Positions 50,810 to 59,065 of a DNA stretch of 64,000 bases are shown here, piece by piece. Source of the stretch: JBBQVS01 sp964250765 (GTDB lineage Bacteria > Chloroflexota > Ktedonobacteria > Ktedonobacterales > Ktedonobacteraceae); contig CAXUHF010000002.1 in the NCBI GenBank assembly GCA_964250765.1, forward strand, positions 1 to 64,000. Direction: 5' to 3'. Every line of letters starts with the position of its first letter. Positions within the stretch are counted from its first letter, which is position 1. Below the pieces are notes generated by a model that was not told where the DNA came from, made no database searches, and saw only the letters and a list, made by a program, of their open reading frames with translations. The position numbers and the translations under genes were made by a program.

Positions 50810-52996
50810 ATGCAGATAGAACCCACCAGCTCGCTTGAGCAACAACCAAGAGTAGTTCCACTTCTGGGTCCAAGTGACCACACTGACATTTCACCAACCC
50901 CTGGACAGGATAATTTTGATGTGAACTTACCTTTACCCGCAGAGACGTATCAACAGAGTTTACAAACGCAGTCTGCCAACATACAGTTGCGCATTTCAGA
51001 GGTGAGGACAAGTCATCCTGTTCTTCGACGTGTCAGTAATGGCACACTTGAAGCAACCGAGGAAGTCAATGTTCCAGAAGGCGGTATCAGCAAGGTCATC
51101 TATCGCGTAAAACACGTCTTAATTGGCGCACCCATTTCTAACATGATGGCAGGGCAAGAACGCTTGACTAAATTCAAAGCATTAGCGGTACTTTCTTCTG
51201 ACGCCATTTCGTCCGTCGCGTATGCAACCGAAGCCATTTTAATTAACTTGGTGTTAGCTGGCTCATCACGTCTGTGGATGACCCTGCCAATCAGTCTCGT
51301 CATCATAGCACTTCTGGCTATCGTGGCGATCTCCTACCGTCAAACCATTCCTGCCTATCCAAATGGAGGTGGCTCCTATATTGTCGCAAAGGAAAACCTC
51401 GGCACCGTTCCAGGACTTGTGGCGGCGGCAGCTCTACTCATTGATTATGTCCTCAATGTCTCTGTAAGCGTCGCTGCTGGTGTCCTCAACCTCGCCTCAC
51501 TTTTCCCAGCATTAGGACCTTTTATTGTTCCTATTGACGTGGCTCTTGTTGTGTTGATTACAATTATTAACCTGCGTGGTGTGCGTGAGTCAGGATCAAT
51601 TTTTGCCATCCCGACCTACTTCTTCGTCGTCACTGCCGTGCTCCTGATCGTGGTAGGTCTTGTCAAAGCGTATGTCTTCAAACATCAACCATTGATTGGC
51701 ACATTTGCGTCTGTCAAGGCAAACGAACCATTGTCACTCTTCCTCATTTTACGCGCCTTTGCCACTGGCTGTTCCGCGATGACAGGGGTTGAAGCCATCT
51801 CCAATGGAGTTCCAGCCTTTCAGAAGCCGGAGACGCGCAACGCCTCAACGACCCTGACATGGATGGCAGTCATTCTTGGGACGCTCTTCCTCGGAATCAC
51901 CCTGCTCGTCATGACCTATGCGGTGGAGGCCCATGCAAGCGGCAACCCCACCGTTATCGATCAGATTTCCAGACTCGTCTTTTCGGGGCCGCTCAGTTTC
52001 ATGTATCCGGTGTTCACCTTTGCAACACTCGGTATCCTCACGCTTTCGGCTGAGACCAGTTACTCGGACTTCCCTCGTCTGGCCTCACTGCTAGCTCGTG
52101 ATCGTTTCCTACCCAGCCAGTTCGCGTTTCGAGGCGACCGCTTGGCGTTTACCGTTGGCATTCTCGTCCTGGCTTTTCTCGCAAGCGTCCTACTAATTGT
52201 CTTTAAAGGCAGTACCGATGCGCTCATCAATCTGTTCGCAGTGGGCGTCTTCATGTCATTTACTCTGTCACAGAGCGGGATGGTGATGCATTGGTGGCGT
52301 TTACGGCGGGAAGACAAGACGTGGTTACGCAGTCTCATTATTAATGGTATGGGCGCATTTGCAACGCTTGTAGTTGCCGTCGTAATCTCTGTCACCAAGT
52401 TTGTTGAGGGGGCATGGGTGGTAGTATTGCTCATTCCTCTGCTGGTGTTCATGTTTCTGAGTATCAATAAGCACTACACTCATGTGGCACGTGAGCGTAT
52501 CTCCGATATTCCCATTAATCCCAGCGACATTCATCATCGCATTGTCGTGCCGATTGACAAACTGGACCGTGCCGCAAAGCAAAGTCTTGCGTATGCCCGC
52601 TCCATTTCACCTCATGTGACTGCCGTGCATGTAAGTACAAGTGAGGACGAGACACGGAGTGTACAAGCAGAGTGGGAGACGTGGCAGAAGCATTTCTCGG
52701 ACATGGAGGAGACGCATCTGCTCACCATCGAGTCCCCCTATCGTGCGCTGATCCGTCCGATCCTCGCGTATATAGATACGGTTCACCAACGTCATCCAGA
52801 CGACACGCTTACCGTCATTCTACCCGAATTCGTGGTTCTGCACTGGTGGGAGTATTTCCTGCACAACCAGACCGCGTTCCGCTTGAAGGCAGCGTTGTTG
52901 TTCCGTCCTGGTATTATCGTGGTGAGCGTGCCACAACATTTACGTGATAGACGTGCCGCAACGGTGGCCTCGTCAGGAGCAACACTCGTCAAATAG
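50810..52996 (+). CDS. APC family permease with extra N- and C-terminal regions
   Basis: A 728-residue protein. The first 110 residues are cytoplasmic, with no clear domain. Then about 12 helices begin at FKALAVLSSDAISSVAYATE, which is the hallmark of the APC amino-acid/potassium-linked subgroup, followed by YPNGGGSYIVAKENLGTVPG and ATGCSAMTGVEAISNGVPAF. After the last helix, about 180 residues form a soluble domain (HHRIVVPIDKLDRAAKQSLA, YARSISPHVTAVHVS) that resembles universal stress protein, a possible regulatory module. AGAAGGA precedes the ATG. It is transcribed divergently from the pseudokinase gene and ends at a hairpin (53120-53172). Confidence 0.91.
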   Translation: MQIEPTSSLEQQPRVVPLLGPSDHTDISPTPGQDNFDVNLPLPAETYQQSLQTQSANIQLRISEVRTSHPVLRRVSNGTLEATEEVNVPEGGISKVIYRVKHVLIGAPISNMMAGQERLTKFKALAVLSSDAISSVAYATEAILINLVLAGSSRLWMTLPISLVIIALLAIVAISYRQTIPAYPNGGGSYIVAKENLGTVPGLVAAAALLIDYVLNVSVSVAAGVLNLASLFPALGPFIVPIDVALVVLITIINLRGVRESGSIFAIPTYFFVVTAVLLIVVGLVKAYVFKHQPLIGTFASVKANEPLSLFLILRAFATGCSAMTGVEAISNGVPAFQKPETRNASTTLTWMAVILGTLFLGITLLVMTYAVEAHASGNPTVIDQISRLVFSGPLSFMYPVFTFATLGILTLSAETSYSDFPRLASLLARDRFLPSQFAFRGDRLAFTVGILVLAFLASVLLIVFKGSTDALINLFAVGVFMSFTLSQSGMVMHWWRLRREDKTWLRSLIINGMGAFATLVVAVVISVTKFVEGAWVVVLLIPLLVFMFLSINKHYTHVARERISDIPINPSDIHHRIVVPIDKLDRAAKQSLAYARSISPHVTAVHVSTSEDETRSVQAEWETWQKHFSDMEETHLLTIESPYRALIRPILAYIDTVHQRHPDDTLTVILPEFVVLHWWEYFLHNQTAFRLKAALLFRPGIIVVSVPQHLRDRRAATVASSGATLVK

Positions 52997-53622
52997 ATGT
53001 GCTTTGTCAGGAATGCTCTATAAGTTGCGCAACGAAATTGTAGCAAGCAGGTGGTGATGTAGTTATCAGCCTCAGAAGCCACTTCAATTGTGTTAGTTGA
53101 ATGAAAAAGTTTCACATTTACACCTTTCATTCTATAGAATTATTCCAAAGAATTCTATAGAATGAAAGGTGTTTTTCCTCTAATTATCGGAATTAGTTTT
53201 ATTATAAAATGATAAGTTATTATAAAAAGTGAAACGTCTCTTTACTAGAACACGTATAATTCTTGATGCTGAGAAATGCTCTCAGTATTCAGTTCTCATA
53301 TATGGGTGAGAAAGAGTGCAAGTATGGATGCCAGGTGTTTTTCATATTTGTAGACGCTGATGTGCGGCATAAACGCCACCAATGCAAAAAGTTCTCCTTC
53401 TAGTGTGTTCTCGAAAGATATGTCCAGTGTACACATCAAAGATGTATGCGCCTCGTTCGTGAACTGGTAGCCATCCGCACGTCGCTGTTCTGGTCAGAAT
53501 GCTGATGCATAGAGAGACATGGACTTTTCGCGCTTTCCAACTGGACGTTCTTTCTTTGTGACCTTATCCTTCCGTATTGTTGGATGCAGCTTTGCTGTAT
53601 TTGAGTCGAAAAGGAGTTCCTT
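52997..53622. other. Long intergenic region with one terminator
   Basis: 626 bases. The terminator is described separately. The part 53173-53290 is A+T-rich. Frames across 53290-53600 have no ribosome site or coding character. The promoter of the mechanosensitive-channel-like gene should lie here. Confidence 0.55.
53120..53172 (+). terminator. Hairpin terminator after the APC permease
   Basis: Perfect 22-base arms (acacctttcattctatagaa and on) around 9 bases, followed by ttttt. The stem contains two copies of the palindrome-like ttctatagaa. Confidence 0.85.
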
Positions 53623-54381
53623 ATGAACATTCTTGATGCCGTCATCTCGTCGTTTGCGGCGGCTCTAGCCCTGGTTTTTGCATTCGTGCCTAAACTACTT
53701 GGGTTTTTGGTGATCCTCCTTGTCGGATGGATTGTTGCCACCGCGCTTTCCAAAGCGGTAACATTCCTGCTTCGCAAGGTCGGCTTCGACCGCATTGGCG
53801 ACCACATTGGTTTATCACGCCTGCTATCCCAATCGGGAATCAAGACGGACGCTGCTGACGTGCTCGGCAAACTCGTCTACTGGTTCATTTTCCTCATTTT
53901 CCTGGTCCCTGCAGTGGATGCGCTTGGCTTAACTGCCGTGAGTAATCTGCTCGGTCAGGTGATTGGATTCTTACCCAACGTGTTTGTCGCTATTCTAATC
54001 CTTTTTCTGGGAACATTTGCGGCAACCATTGTTGCGGACATCGTGCGTGGAGCAGCAGGTAGCGCAAAGATTGGCAACCCGAATCTTTTTGCGAACGTCG
54101 CTCGCTATGCCATTCTTGGCTTCGTGGCCCTGATCGCGCTTGAGCAGTTAGGCATCGCTACCTCACTCTTAAACATTCTGTTTACCGCTATTGTAGGTGC
54201 TGCGGCCCTTGCTGCTGGTCTCGCCTTTGGGCTGGGTGGACAAGATACTGCTCGCAAGTACCTTGATCGCACCGAGAGCACTGCCAGCACTGCGGCTACA
54301 CAAATACAGGCGCAGCAACAACGCACAAACGGAGCACAAACGGCCCCAGCACTACGTCCTGACGTACCACGAGCGCGGTAA
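53623..54381 (+). CDS. Mechanosensitive-channel-like membrane protein (TM-helix repeat)
   Basis: A 252-residue protein with about five hydrophobic segments. It contains two conserved TM-helix repeat units: PKLLGFLVILLVGWIVATAL and LGQVIGFLPNVFVAILILFL, then ALAAGLAFGLGGQDTARKYL, which is the Gly/Ala-rich pore-lining helix region of MscS relatives. The MscS beta-domain is absent, so it is a short form. The C-terminal tail is rich in Gln, Thr and Ala. The gene opens a run of small membrane and low-complexity proteins (53.6-58.9 kb) that fits osmotic or envelope stress. AAAAGGAG is upstream of the ATG. Confidence 0.85.
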   Translation: MNILDAVISSFAAALALVFAFVPKLLGFLVILLVGWIVATALSKAVTFLLRKVGFDRIGDHIGLSRLLSQSGIKTDAADVLGKLVYWFIFLIFLVPAVDALGLTAVSNLLGQVIGFLPNVFVAILILFLGTFAATIVADIVRGAAGSAKIGNPNLFANVARYAILGFVALIALEQLGIATSLLNILFTAIVGAAALAAGLAFGLGGQDTARKYLDRTESTASTAATQIQAQQQRTNGAQTAPALRPDVPRAR

Positions 54382-54486
54382 CGCGCTTCACTCGCCACAT
54401 TCCTACGTCCGTCTGTTTATCGCTATTCATGAGGAAGGTTGTTCTTTGAACACTTCCTTCCTCACTACAGAACAAGGAGAATTTTC

Positions 54487-55278
54487 ATGGCAACCCAAGC
54501 ATCTATTGTTGCTGGCGTCTTCGAGCAAGAGACTCAAGCACGACAAGCACTCAGCGCGTTGAAACAGGCCGGTTTCGCTTATGACCAAGTGGGCGTCGCC
54601 ACACAGGGACAGCAAGGCGTCGATCTCAAGAACGACCTGCTGGGTCTTGATGTGCCACGCCAACAAGCAAACTATTATGCGCAGGAATTCAAGAATGGGC
54701 GTACCGTCGTATCAGTACGACCAGATGGGCAAGAGCAGAAAGCTCATGATATTCTGCACCAGTACGGTGGCTATGACTACGAGCATCAAACGGTCGAGAC
54801 GCAGACGTCTGCGGGCTACACGCGAAACGCAGCAGCACTCTCTACCCAGACAACAGCTAACGATGTACGAGATGACTTTCATCAGCCCCGTTCGCTGACA
54901 CTTCGCTCAGAGCGTCTCAACGTGACCAAGGACCGTGTGCAGGCAGGGGAAGTTGGTCTGCACAAGGAAGTCGTCACGGAGCAGAAGACCATCAATGTGC
55001 CTGTCACGCGCGAGGAAGTCGTGATTGAGCGACACGCTGTCACAGATGGACAAATTGATAACACACCTATCGGTGAGGGCGAAATCATTCGTGTTCCCGT
55101 GAGTGAAGAGCAGGTCAACGTGACCAAAAGTACCGTCGTCACAGGTGAAGTCGCCATTGGCAAACGAGCCGTTCAGGAGACTCAGCAGGTGACGGATACC
55201 GTCCGGCATGAGGAAGCTCGCATCGAGCAAGAAGGCAAGGTCAACATTCAGGGTGATATCGATCCTCGAAAAGCCTAA
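54487..55278 (+). CDS. YsnF/AvaK-type stress protein (DUF2382)
   Basis: A 263-residue soluble protein. The N-terminal about 80 residues (ASIVAGVFEQETQARQALSA) resemble the general-stress-17M-like domain. A linker is followed by the DUF2382 domain, which has a repeated structure: LTLRSERLNVTKDRVQAGEV, then VTREEVVIERHAV and VSEEQVNVTKSTVVTGEVAI. Related proteins are linked with PRC-barrel domains and general stress in many bacteria. Function is unknown. The ATG at 54487 has AAGGAGAA 6 bases upstream; an upstream start in the frame at 54439 has none. It stands 105 bases after the channel-like gene. Confidence 0.92.
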   Translation: MATQASIVAGVFEQETQARQALSALKQAGFAYDQVGVATQGQQGVDLKNDLLGLDVPRQQANYYAQEFKNGRTVVSVRPDGQEQKAHDILHQYGGYDYEHQTVETQTSAGYTRNAAALSTQTTANDVRDDFHQPRSLTLRSERLNVTKDRVQAGEVGLHKEVVTEQKTINVPVTREEVVIERHAVTDGQIDNTPIGEGEIIRVPVSEEQVNVTKSTVVTGEVAIGKRAVQETQQVTDTVRHEEARIEQEGKVNIQGDIDPRKA

Positions 55279-55299
55279 CCGTCTTCCTACAAAGAGTGT

Positions 55300-55330
55300 T
55301 CACAGGAAGCAACACGTGTGCTACCTGTGA
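55300..55330. terminator. Hairpin between DUF2382 and aquaporin-like genes
   Basis: Near-perfect palindrome tcacaggaagcaacac / gtgtgctacctgtga with one mismatch and one extra base, 22 bases after the DUF2382 stop, then cctctt. It is a likely terminator, though weak in T residues. Confidence 0.5.
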
Positions 55331-55380
55331 CCTCTTAGAGCCGTGTCTCTTGCGCCCACAAGAGGACAAAGGAACACTCG

Positions 55381-56025
55381 ATGAAAGACAATATACCTCT
55401 TGTAAAGTCAGCTTTGGCGGAACTCGTCGGTACCTTTTTTCTGACGCTGGCCGCCTTAATTAGTGGGACACCCTATGTTGTTGGTGTGATTCTTGGTGTC
55501 TTTGTCTATGCTATTGGTGCGATTTCGGGGTGTAATCTTAATCCTGCTGTGTCACTTGGCTTAATAGTGACCCGTCGCCTTCCTGTATTGACTGGTCTGC
55601 TCTACATCGTGGTTCAGATCGCTGGAGCAGGGCTGGCACTGCTGGCGGCAAACTTCACGGGTCTTCTTGCAACTCATTATGCTGCCGCCAGTCCACTTTT
55701 AGAGTTTTTGGGCTTTGGAGTGTTAATGCTGACGGTGATGGCTGTCTCGGAAAAAAATGTGCCACAGGCAGGTAGTGGCATCGCAATCGGGGGAGCACTT
55801 GCAGCTGGACTCGTGGTGAGCAGAGGGATACTCAATCCTGCCGTCGCTATTGCGATGGGTCAGGCCCTCTCACCTGCAACATGGGCAACCTTGTTGAGTG
55901 GCATCTGTTTTAGTTTGCTCTTCATGCTCTACGAAGTCAAGCAGAAGCCAGCAGAGGAAGACACCACAAAGGCCCAACCCAGCACTCCGTTCGAGCAATT
56001 GAGAAGCGTGCCACGCACAAAATAA
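55381..56025 (+). CDS. Aquaporin-like channel (MIP family) with non-standard filter
   Basis: A 214-residue protein with six helices. Both half-helices with NPA motifs are present: GCNLNPAVSLG (NPA 54-56) and GILNPAVAIAMG (NPA 152-154). In aquaporins the second NPA is followed by an Arg that forms the selectivity filter, but here Val155 takes its place; the usual SGAH before the first NPA reads SGCN. The protein is shorter than most (about 230-260). Selectivity therefore may differ from water or glycerol. The C-terminus is short and charged. GGACAAAGGA precedes the ATG. It stands in the apparent stress cluster. Confidence 0.88.
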   Translation: MKDNIPLVKSALAELVGTFFLTLAALISGTPYVVGVILGVFVYAIGAISGCNLNPAVSLGLIVTRRLPVLTGLLYIVVQIAGAGLALLAANFTGLLATHYAAASPLLEFLGFGVLMLTVMAVSEKNVPQAGSGIAIGGALAAGLVVSRGILNPAVAIAMGQALSPATWATLLSGICFSLLFMLYEVKQKPAEEDTTKAQPSTPFEQLRSVPRTK

Positions 56026-56037
56026 AGGGAAAAACGC

Positions 56038-56499
56038 ATGTATCCATACGATCAGAATAATCAGCAGATGTATCAACAGTACATTAACCATGCTGATCAG
56101 GGAACCTATTCACAGATTCCGGATCAGGAAGCCCAGCAGAATTATACTCAGTTCGTGCAGAATGCGCCACCTCAGATGGTGCAGCAGGCACATGAACAAT
56201 ACTATCAGCAGATGCCTCCACAACAACGCGGCAACTTGATGCAAGGACTGATGGGGGGACTCATGCAGCGAGGAGCGACGCCCCAGCAGATGGGGATACA
56301 GAATACTGACCCAAATACCATGTCTCCTCAAGATGCGGCACGCGTCACTGGCTATGCGGCACAACAACAACCAGATATACTTCACCAAATGATGGGTCCT
56401 GGAGGTCCACTAGGAAGTACCGGTGCGAAACTCGCAGTTGCTGGCATCGCGGCCTTTGCCGCTAAGCAGATGCTCGGTGGTGGCGGAATGAAACTGTAA
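56038..56499 (+). CDS. Gln/Met-rich low-complexity protein, copy 1
   Basis: A 153-residue soluble protein, unusually rich in Gln, Met, Asn, Tyr and Pro. It opens MYPYDQNNQQMYQQYINHAD and contains QQAHEQYYQQMPPQQRGNLM and GLMGGLMQRG, and ends with a Gly/Ala-rich helix (KLAVAGIAAFAAKQMLGGGG). The paralog at 56965 shares the opening motif (DQNNQQMYQQY) and the general layout. I find no domain. The composition recalls prion-like or aggregating segments, and a role in granule or matrix formation is inference only. A purine-rich AAAGGG site precedes the ATG, 12 bases after the aquaporin-like gene, so they are probably co-transcribed. Confidence 0.82.
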   Translation: MYPYDQNNQQMYQQYINHADQGTYSQIPDQEAQQNYTQFVQNAPPQMVQQAHEQYYQQMPPQQRGNLMQGLMGGLMQRGATPQQMGIQNTDPNTMSPQDAARVTGYAAQQQPDILHQMMGPGGPLGSTGAKLAVAGIAAFAAKQMLGGGGMKL

Positions 56500-56564
56500 A
56501 TCACTGTATGGAACGCGATCAGTGTCGGGTTCCTGCAACTAGCATGAAGAAAGGAATGTTCCGT

Positions 56565-56936
56565 ATGGGAATGTTTACCAATGGACTGATTGTCGGAGTG
56601 GGAGTAGCCTTGCTCGTCGCACCGATGAAAGGCGAAGAGATGCGTCGTCTTGTCGGCGAGCGTGTATCAAGCATACGCGCCTCACTTCCTCAAGGTAGAC
56701 AAGGCTCTCAGTACATCCAGCAAGCCTCTGATACTGTATCACAGACAGCAAACGTCCTGAAAGACACTGCACAACAAGCAGCAGCACAAGTGCAATCAAC
56801 AGGAAGCACACTCGCCGATACAGCACAGCAGGCAGCGACAAAAGCAAAGCAAGCGAGCAAGGATGTGGCAGAGACGACCAAGCAAACGGCACGGTCAACA
56901 CAATCCCCAACGCGTGGAACGAGTACTTCATTATAA
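56565..56936 (+). CDS. YtxH-like protein
   Basis: A 123-residue protein. The N-terminus (MGMFTNGLIVGVGVALLVAP, then MKGEEMRRLV) fits the YtxH domain, a short membrane or membrane-associated helix followed by KxGEE. The rest is a long helix with repeated units (DTAQQAAAQV, DTAQQAATKAK) as in LEA-like or apolipoprotein-like stress proteins. I prefer ATG 56565 because GAAAGGA lies 9 bases upstream; ATG 56544 and others are open. It sits between the two Gln/Met-rich paralogs. Confidence 0.8.
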   Translation: MGMFTNGLIVGVGVALLVAPMKGEEMRRLVGERVSSIRASLPQGRQGSQYIQQASDTVSQTANVLKDTAQQAAAQVQSTGSTLADTAQQAATKAKQASKDVAETTKQTARSTQSPTRGTSTSL

Positions 56937-56964
56937 AATGAAGCAAGTCTTAAGGAGAAATACA

Positions 56965-57408
56965 ATGTGGCCTTTTGATCAAAACAATCAGCAGATGTAT
57001 CAGCAATATTCTCAGGCACACGAGTCTGGCAACTATAATGGCATCGATCAGAATCAGGCAATGGGCAATATGCAGCAGTTTATGCAGAACGCTCCGGCTG
57101 ATACCCAGCAACAGGTCTATCAACAGCACTTTGAGCAAATGCCCTATGACCAGCGCGCACAGTTTGCTCAACAGATGCCTCAGCAGTACGGTGCAAACCC
57201 CAATGACCCACAAGGGATGGCACAAGGCTTCCATCAGATGGGACAAGAGCAGCCGAATATGCTTTCACAGATGTTTGGCGGTCAGGGAGGTGCTTCAGGC
57301 AATATGATGGGGCAAGGTGGTCTCGGCATGGGGCAAGGGGGACTTGGTGGAATCGTGGGAGCTGTGGCCCAACATATGCTGGGGAATCAAGGTGGTGGCA
57401 TTTTCTAG
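56965..57408 (+). CDS. Gln/Met-rich low-complexity protein, copy 2
   Basis: A 147-residue protein, paralogous to the one at 56038. It opens MWPFDQNNQQMYQQYSQAHE and continues with QQVYQQHFEQMPYDQRAQFA. The last 50 residues are rich in Gly and Met (GMGQGGLGGIVGAVAQHMLG), differing from copy 1. It has no cysteine. TAAGGAGA 7 bases before the ATG is a strong site. The start lies 28 bases after the YtxH gene, so this set is probably one transcript. Its function is unknown. Confidence 0.85.
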   Translation: MWPFDQNNQQMYQQYSQAHESGNYNGIDQNQAMGNMQQFMQNAPADTQQQVYQQHFEQMPYDQRAQFAQQMPQQYGANPNDPQGMAQGFHQMGQEQPNMLSQMFGGQGGASGNMMGQGGLGMGQGGLGGIVGAVAQHMLGNQGGGIF

Positions 57409-57414
57409 CGATTG

Positions 57415-57444
57415 AGGAAGGAGAGCAGGATTGCCCTCCTTCCT
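57415..57444 (+). terminator. Hairpin after the second Gln/Met-rich gene
   Basis: 12-base arms aggaaggagagc / gccctccttcct with one mismatch around aggatt, 6 bases after the stop. No clear T-run follows. Confidence 0.5.
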
Positions 57445-57581
57445 TGTCTCCATGCGCTTATCCTCAACACAAGCCATCCTCCGTGTTGCTGTTCACTTCT
57501 CGAAAGTATACTTGCTAAAAAGCAAGTATCTGTTCAGTGAAAGAAATCTATGAGGAAAGTTCTTCGTGAAAGGAGAACATG

Positions 57582-58154
57582 ATGCAAGAACGAACAATTA
57601 TTGAAAGAAGAGGCAGTCCAGCTCTCAAGTATGGTATTCTGTTTGGTATTCTTCTTGGAGCATTTTTCGTTGTTCTGACGCTCCTCACCAATTACTTAAA
57701 TTTGGGAAGCTTCGCGCTCTTCATCACTCTTGGTGGCTTTATTCTCGCTCTGATTGTTTATCTGCTTGCAGGAATACGCGCTTCGCAGGAGACAGGCATG
57801 ATGGGAACAGGGGCCTTCGCAGGGCTATGGACAGGGGTGGTGAGCGTCATTATTGGATTTCTTGGTGCACTTCTACTTTCCTACCTGAATCTTGGTACCT
57901 TGCGTCAGCAAGTTGCCACAACTGCACAAACTGTGGCTCATCAGGTACATCAGACGCTTCCTGCAACCACCGATCAACTCTTGCTTTCAACAGCGATTGT
58001 CACGGGCCTGACTGGACTCGTAGTCTCGATCTTGCTTGGTCTCATCGTGGGAGCGATTGGAGGGGCGATTGGTCGAGGACGTGCTTCACGTAGGACTCTG
58101 GTTGCTCAAGAGACAACGTATCGGGATGTTCCAACACCACCGATTAATAGATAA
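57582..58154 (+). CDS. Four-helix membrane protein of unknown function
   Basis: A 190-residue protein. After a charged N-terminus (RTIIERRGSPALK) there are four hydrophobic segments: YGILFGILLGAFFVVLTLLT, LFITLGGFILALIVYLLAGI, GVVSVIIGFLGALLLSYL and TGLVVSILLGLIVGAIGGAI. A helical outside loop of about 40 residues lies between the third and fourth. The C-terminal RGRASRR is basic. I cannot name a family. AGGAG lies 6 bases before ATG 57582; ATG 57579 is too close to it. It follows the Gln/Met-rich genes and precedes the ECF sigma gene. Confidence 0.78.
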   Translation: MQERTIIERRGSPALKYGILFGILLGAFFVVLTLLTNYLNLGSFALFITLGGFILALIVYLLAGIRASQETGMMGTGAFAGLWTGVVSVIIGFLGALLLSYLNLGTLRQQVATTAQTVAHQVHQTLPATTDQLLLSTAIVTGLTGLVVSILLGLIVGAIGGAIGRGRASRRTLVAQETTYRDVPTPPINR

Positions 58155-58291
58155 TCTCTTCTAGTCACTCAATGTCTTTCGACATGCGAACGACGCCTAG
58201 GTATGAACATGACTTATTCCCTTTTTTTATAACTTCTCGTTTTACACTCACAGAAAAGGATTCGGTTGTCTGAGAAGGAAGGAGAGCAGGT

Positions 58292-58882
58292 ATGCAGACG
58301 GAAAAGAGAAGACCTCAGTGTGAAGAGGTTTCTGATCGTCTGCTTGCTGAGCGCGCATTAGCAGGGGATGAGGATGCCTTTGCCATCCTTGTGCATCGCT
58401 ATCGTCCCTGGCTGTTTTCCTTCATCTGTCACCTGACTCATAATGGAACTGAGGCCGAAGACATTCTGCAGTACGTGTTCCTGAAGCTCTATCTCGCTTT
58501 ACCCGCGCTCAGGATTGATCAGCCACTTGAACCCTGGTTGTTTCAGGTGGCTCACAATCGCTGTGTAGACGAAGCGCGGCGCAAACGGATGTGGTCCTTC
58601 TCAGAGGTTGAAGCAGGGATGAGGACGAGCGAGGTCTCGGAACTCGCGCTGCTGCTAGATACTCATCCCTTGCCAGAAGAGGTCGCAGAACAACACGAAC
58701 TCCAATCCTTTGTACAGTATGCCATCAGTACTCTCCCTGCAAAATATCGTGCCATTGTTCTGCTTCGCTATGAGGAACAGCTCAGTTTTGCCGAGATTGC
58801 TCAGGTGCTTGGCATTCCAGAGCAAACTGCAAAAACGTATATGCATCGTGCGAAACCGCTCTTACGCAGTGCATTGAGGTGA
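58292..58882 (+). CDS. ECF-type RNA polymerase sigma factor
   Basis: A 196-residue sigma factor with only regions 2 and 4. Region 2 spans LVHRYRPWLFSFICHLTHNG to AEDILQYVFLKLYLALPALR. Region 4 carries a helix-turn-helix in LSFAEIAQVLGIPEQTAKTY. It should direct RNA polymerase to an unknown promoter set, perhaps the adjacent stress-like cluster. No anti-sigma gene is next to it; an orphan RskA-like anti-sigma is at 37503, across a scaffold gap. GGAGAGCAGGT precedes the ATG. Confidence 0.93.
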   Translation: MQTEKRRPQCEEVSDRLLAERALAGDEDAFAILVHRYRPWLFSFICHLTHNGTEAEDILQYVFLKLYLALPALRIDQPLEPWLFQVAHNRCVDEARRKRMWSFSEVEAGMRTSEVSELALLLDTHPLPEEVAEQHELQSFVQYAISTLPAKYRAIVLLRYEEQLSFAEIAQVLGIPEQTAKTYMHRAKPLLRSALR

Positions 58883-59065
58883 TTCCCTCAACGCATATCC
58901 ATGTTCAGCACGTTCCAAAGAAAAGGAAACACTACGTTATGTCTTCACTCATTCGTCCGCTTACTTTTCCTCGTTCCAAACCGACCACGACCACGTGGGC
59001 ACGCCTTGCTTGACTCTTCTGTCTCTAGACCTCTTCTTTACAGGAAGAAAGGACCCATAAATTCC

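Noticed and set aside
53436..53870. 144-residue minus-strand frame across the channel-like gene start
   Set aside because: Antisense to a recognised membrane gene; composition is typical of a shadow frame.
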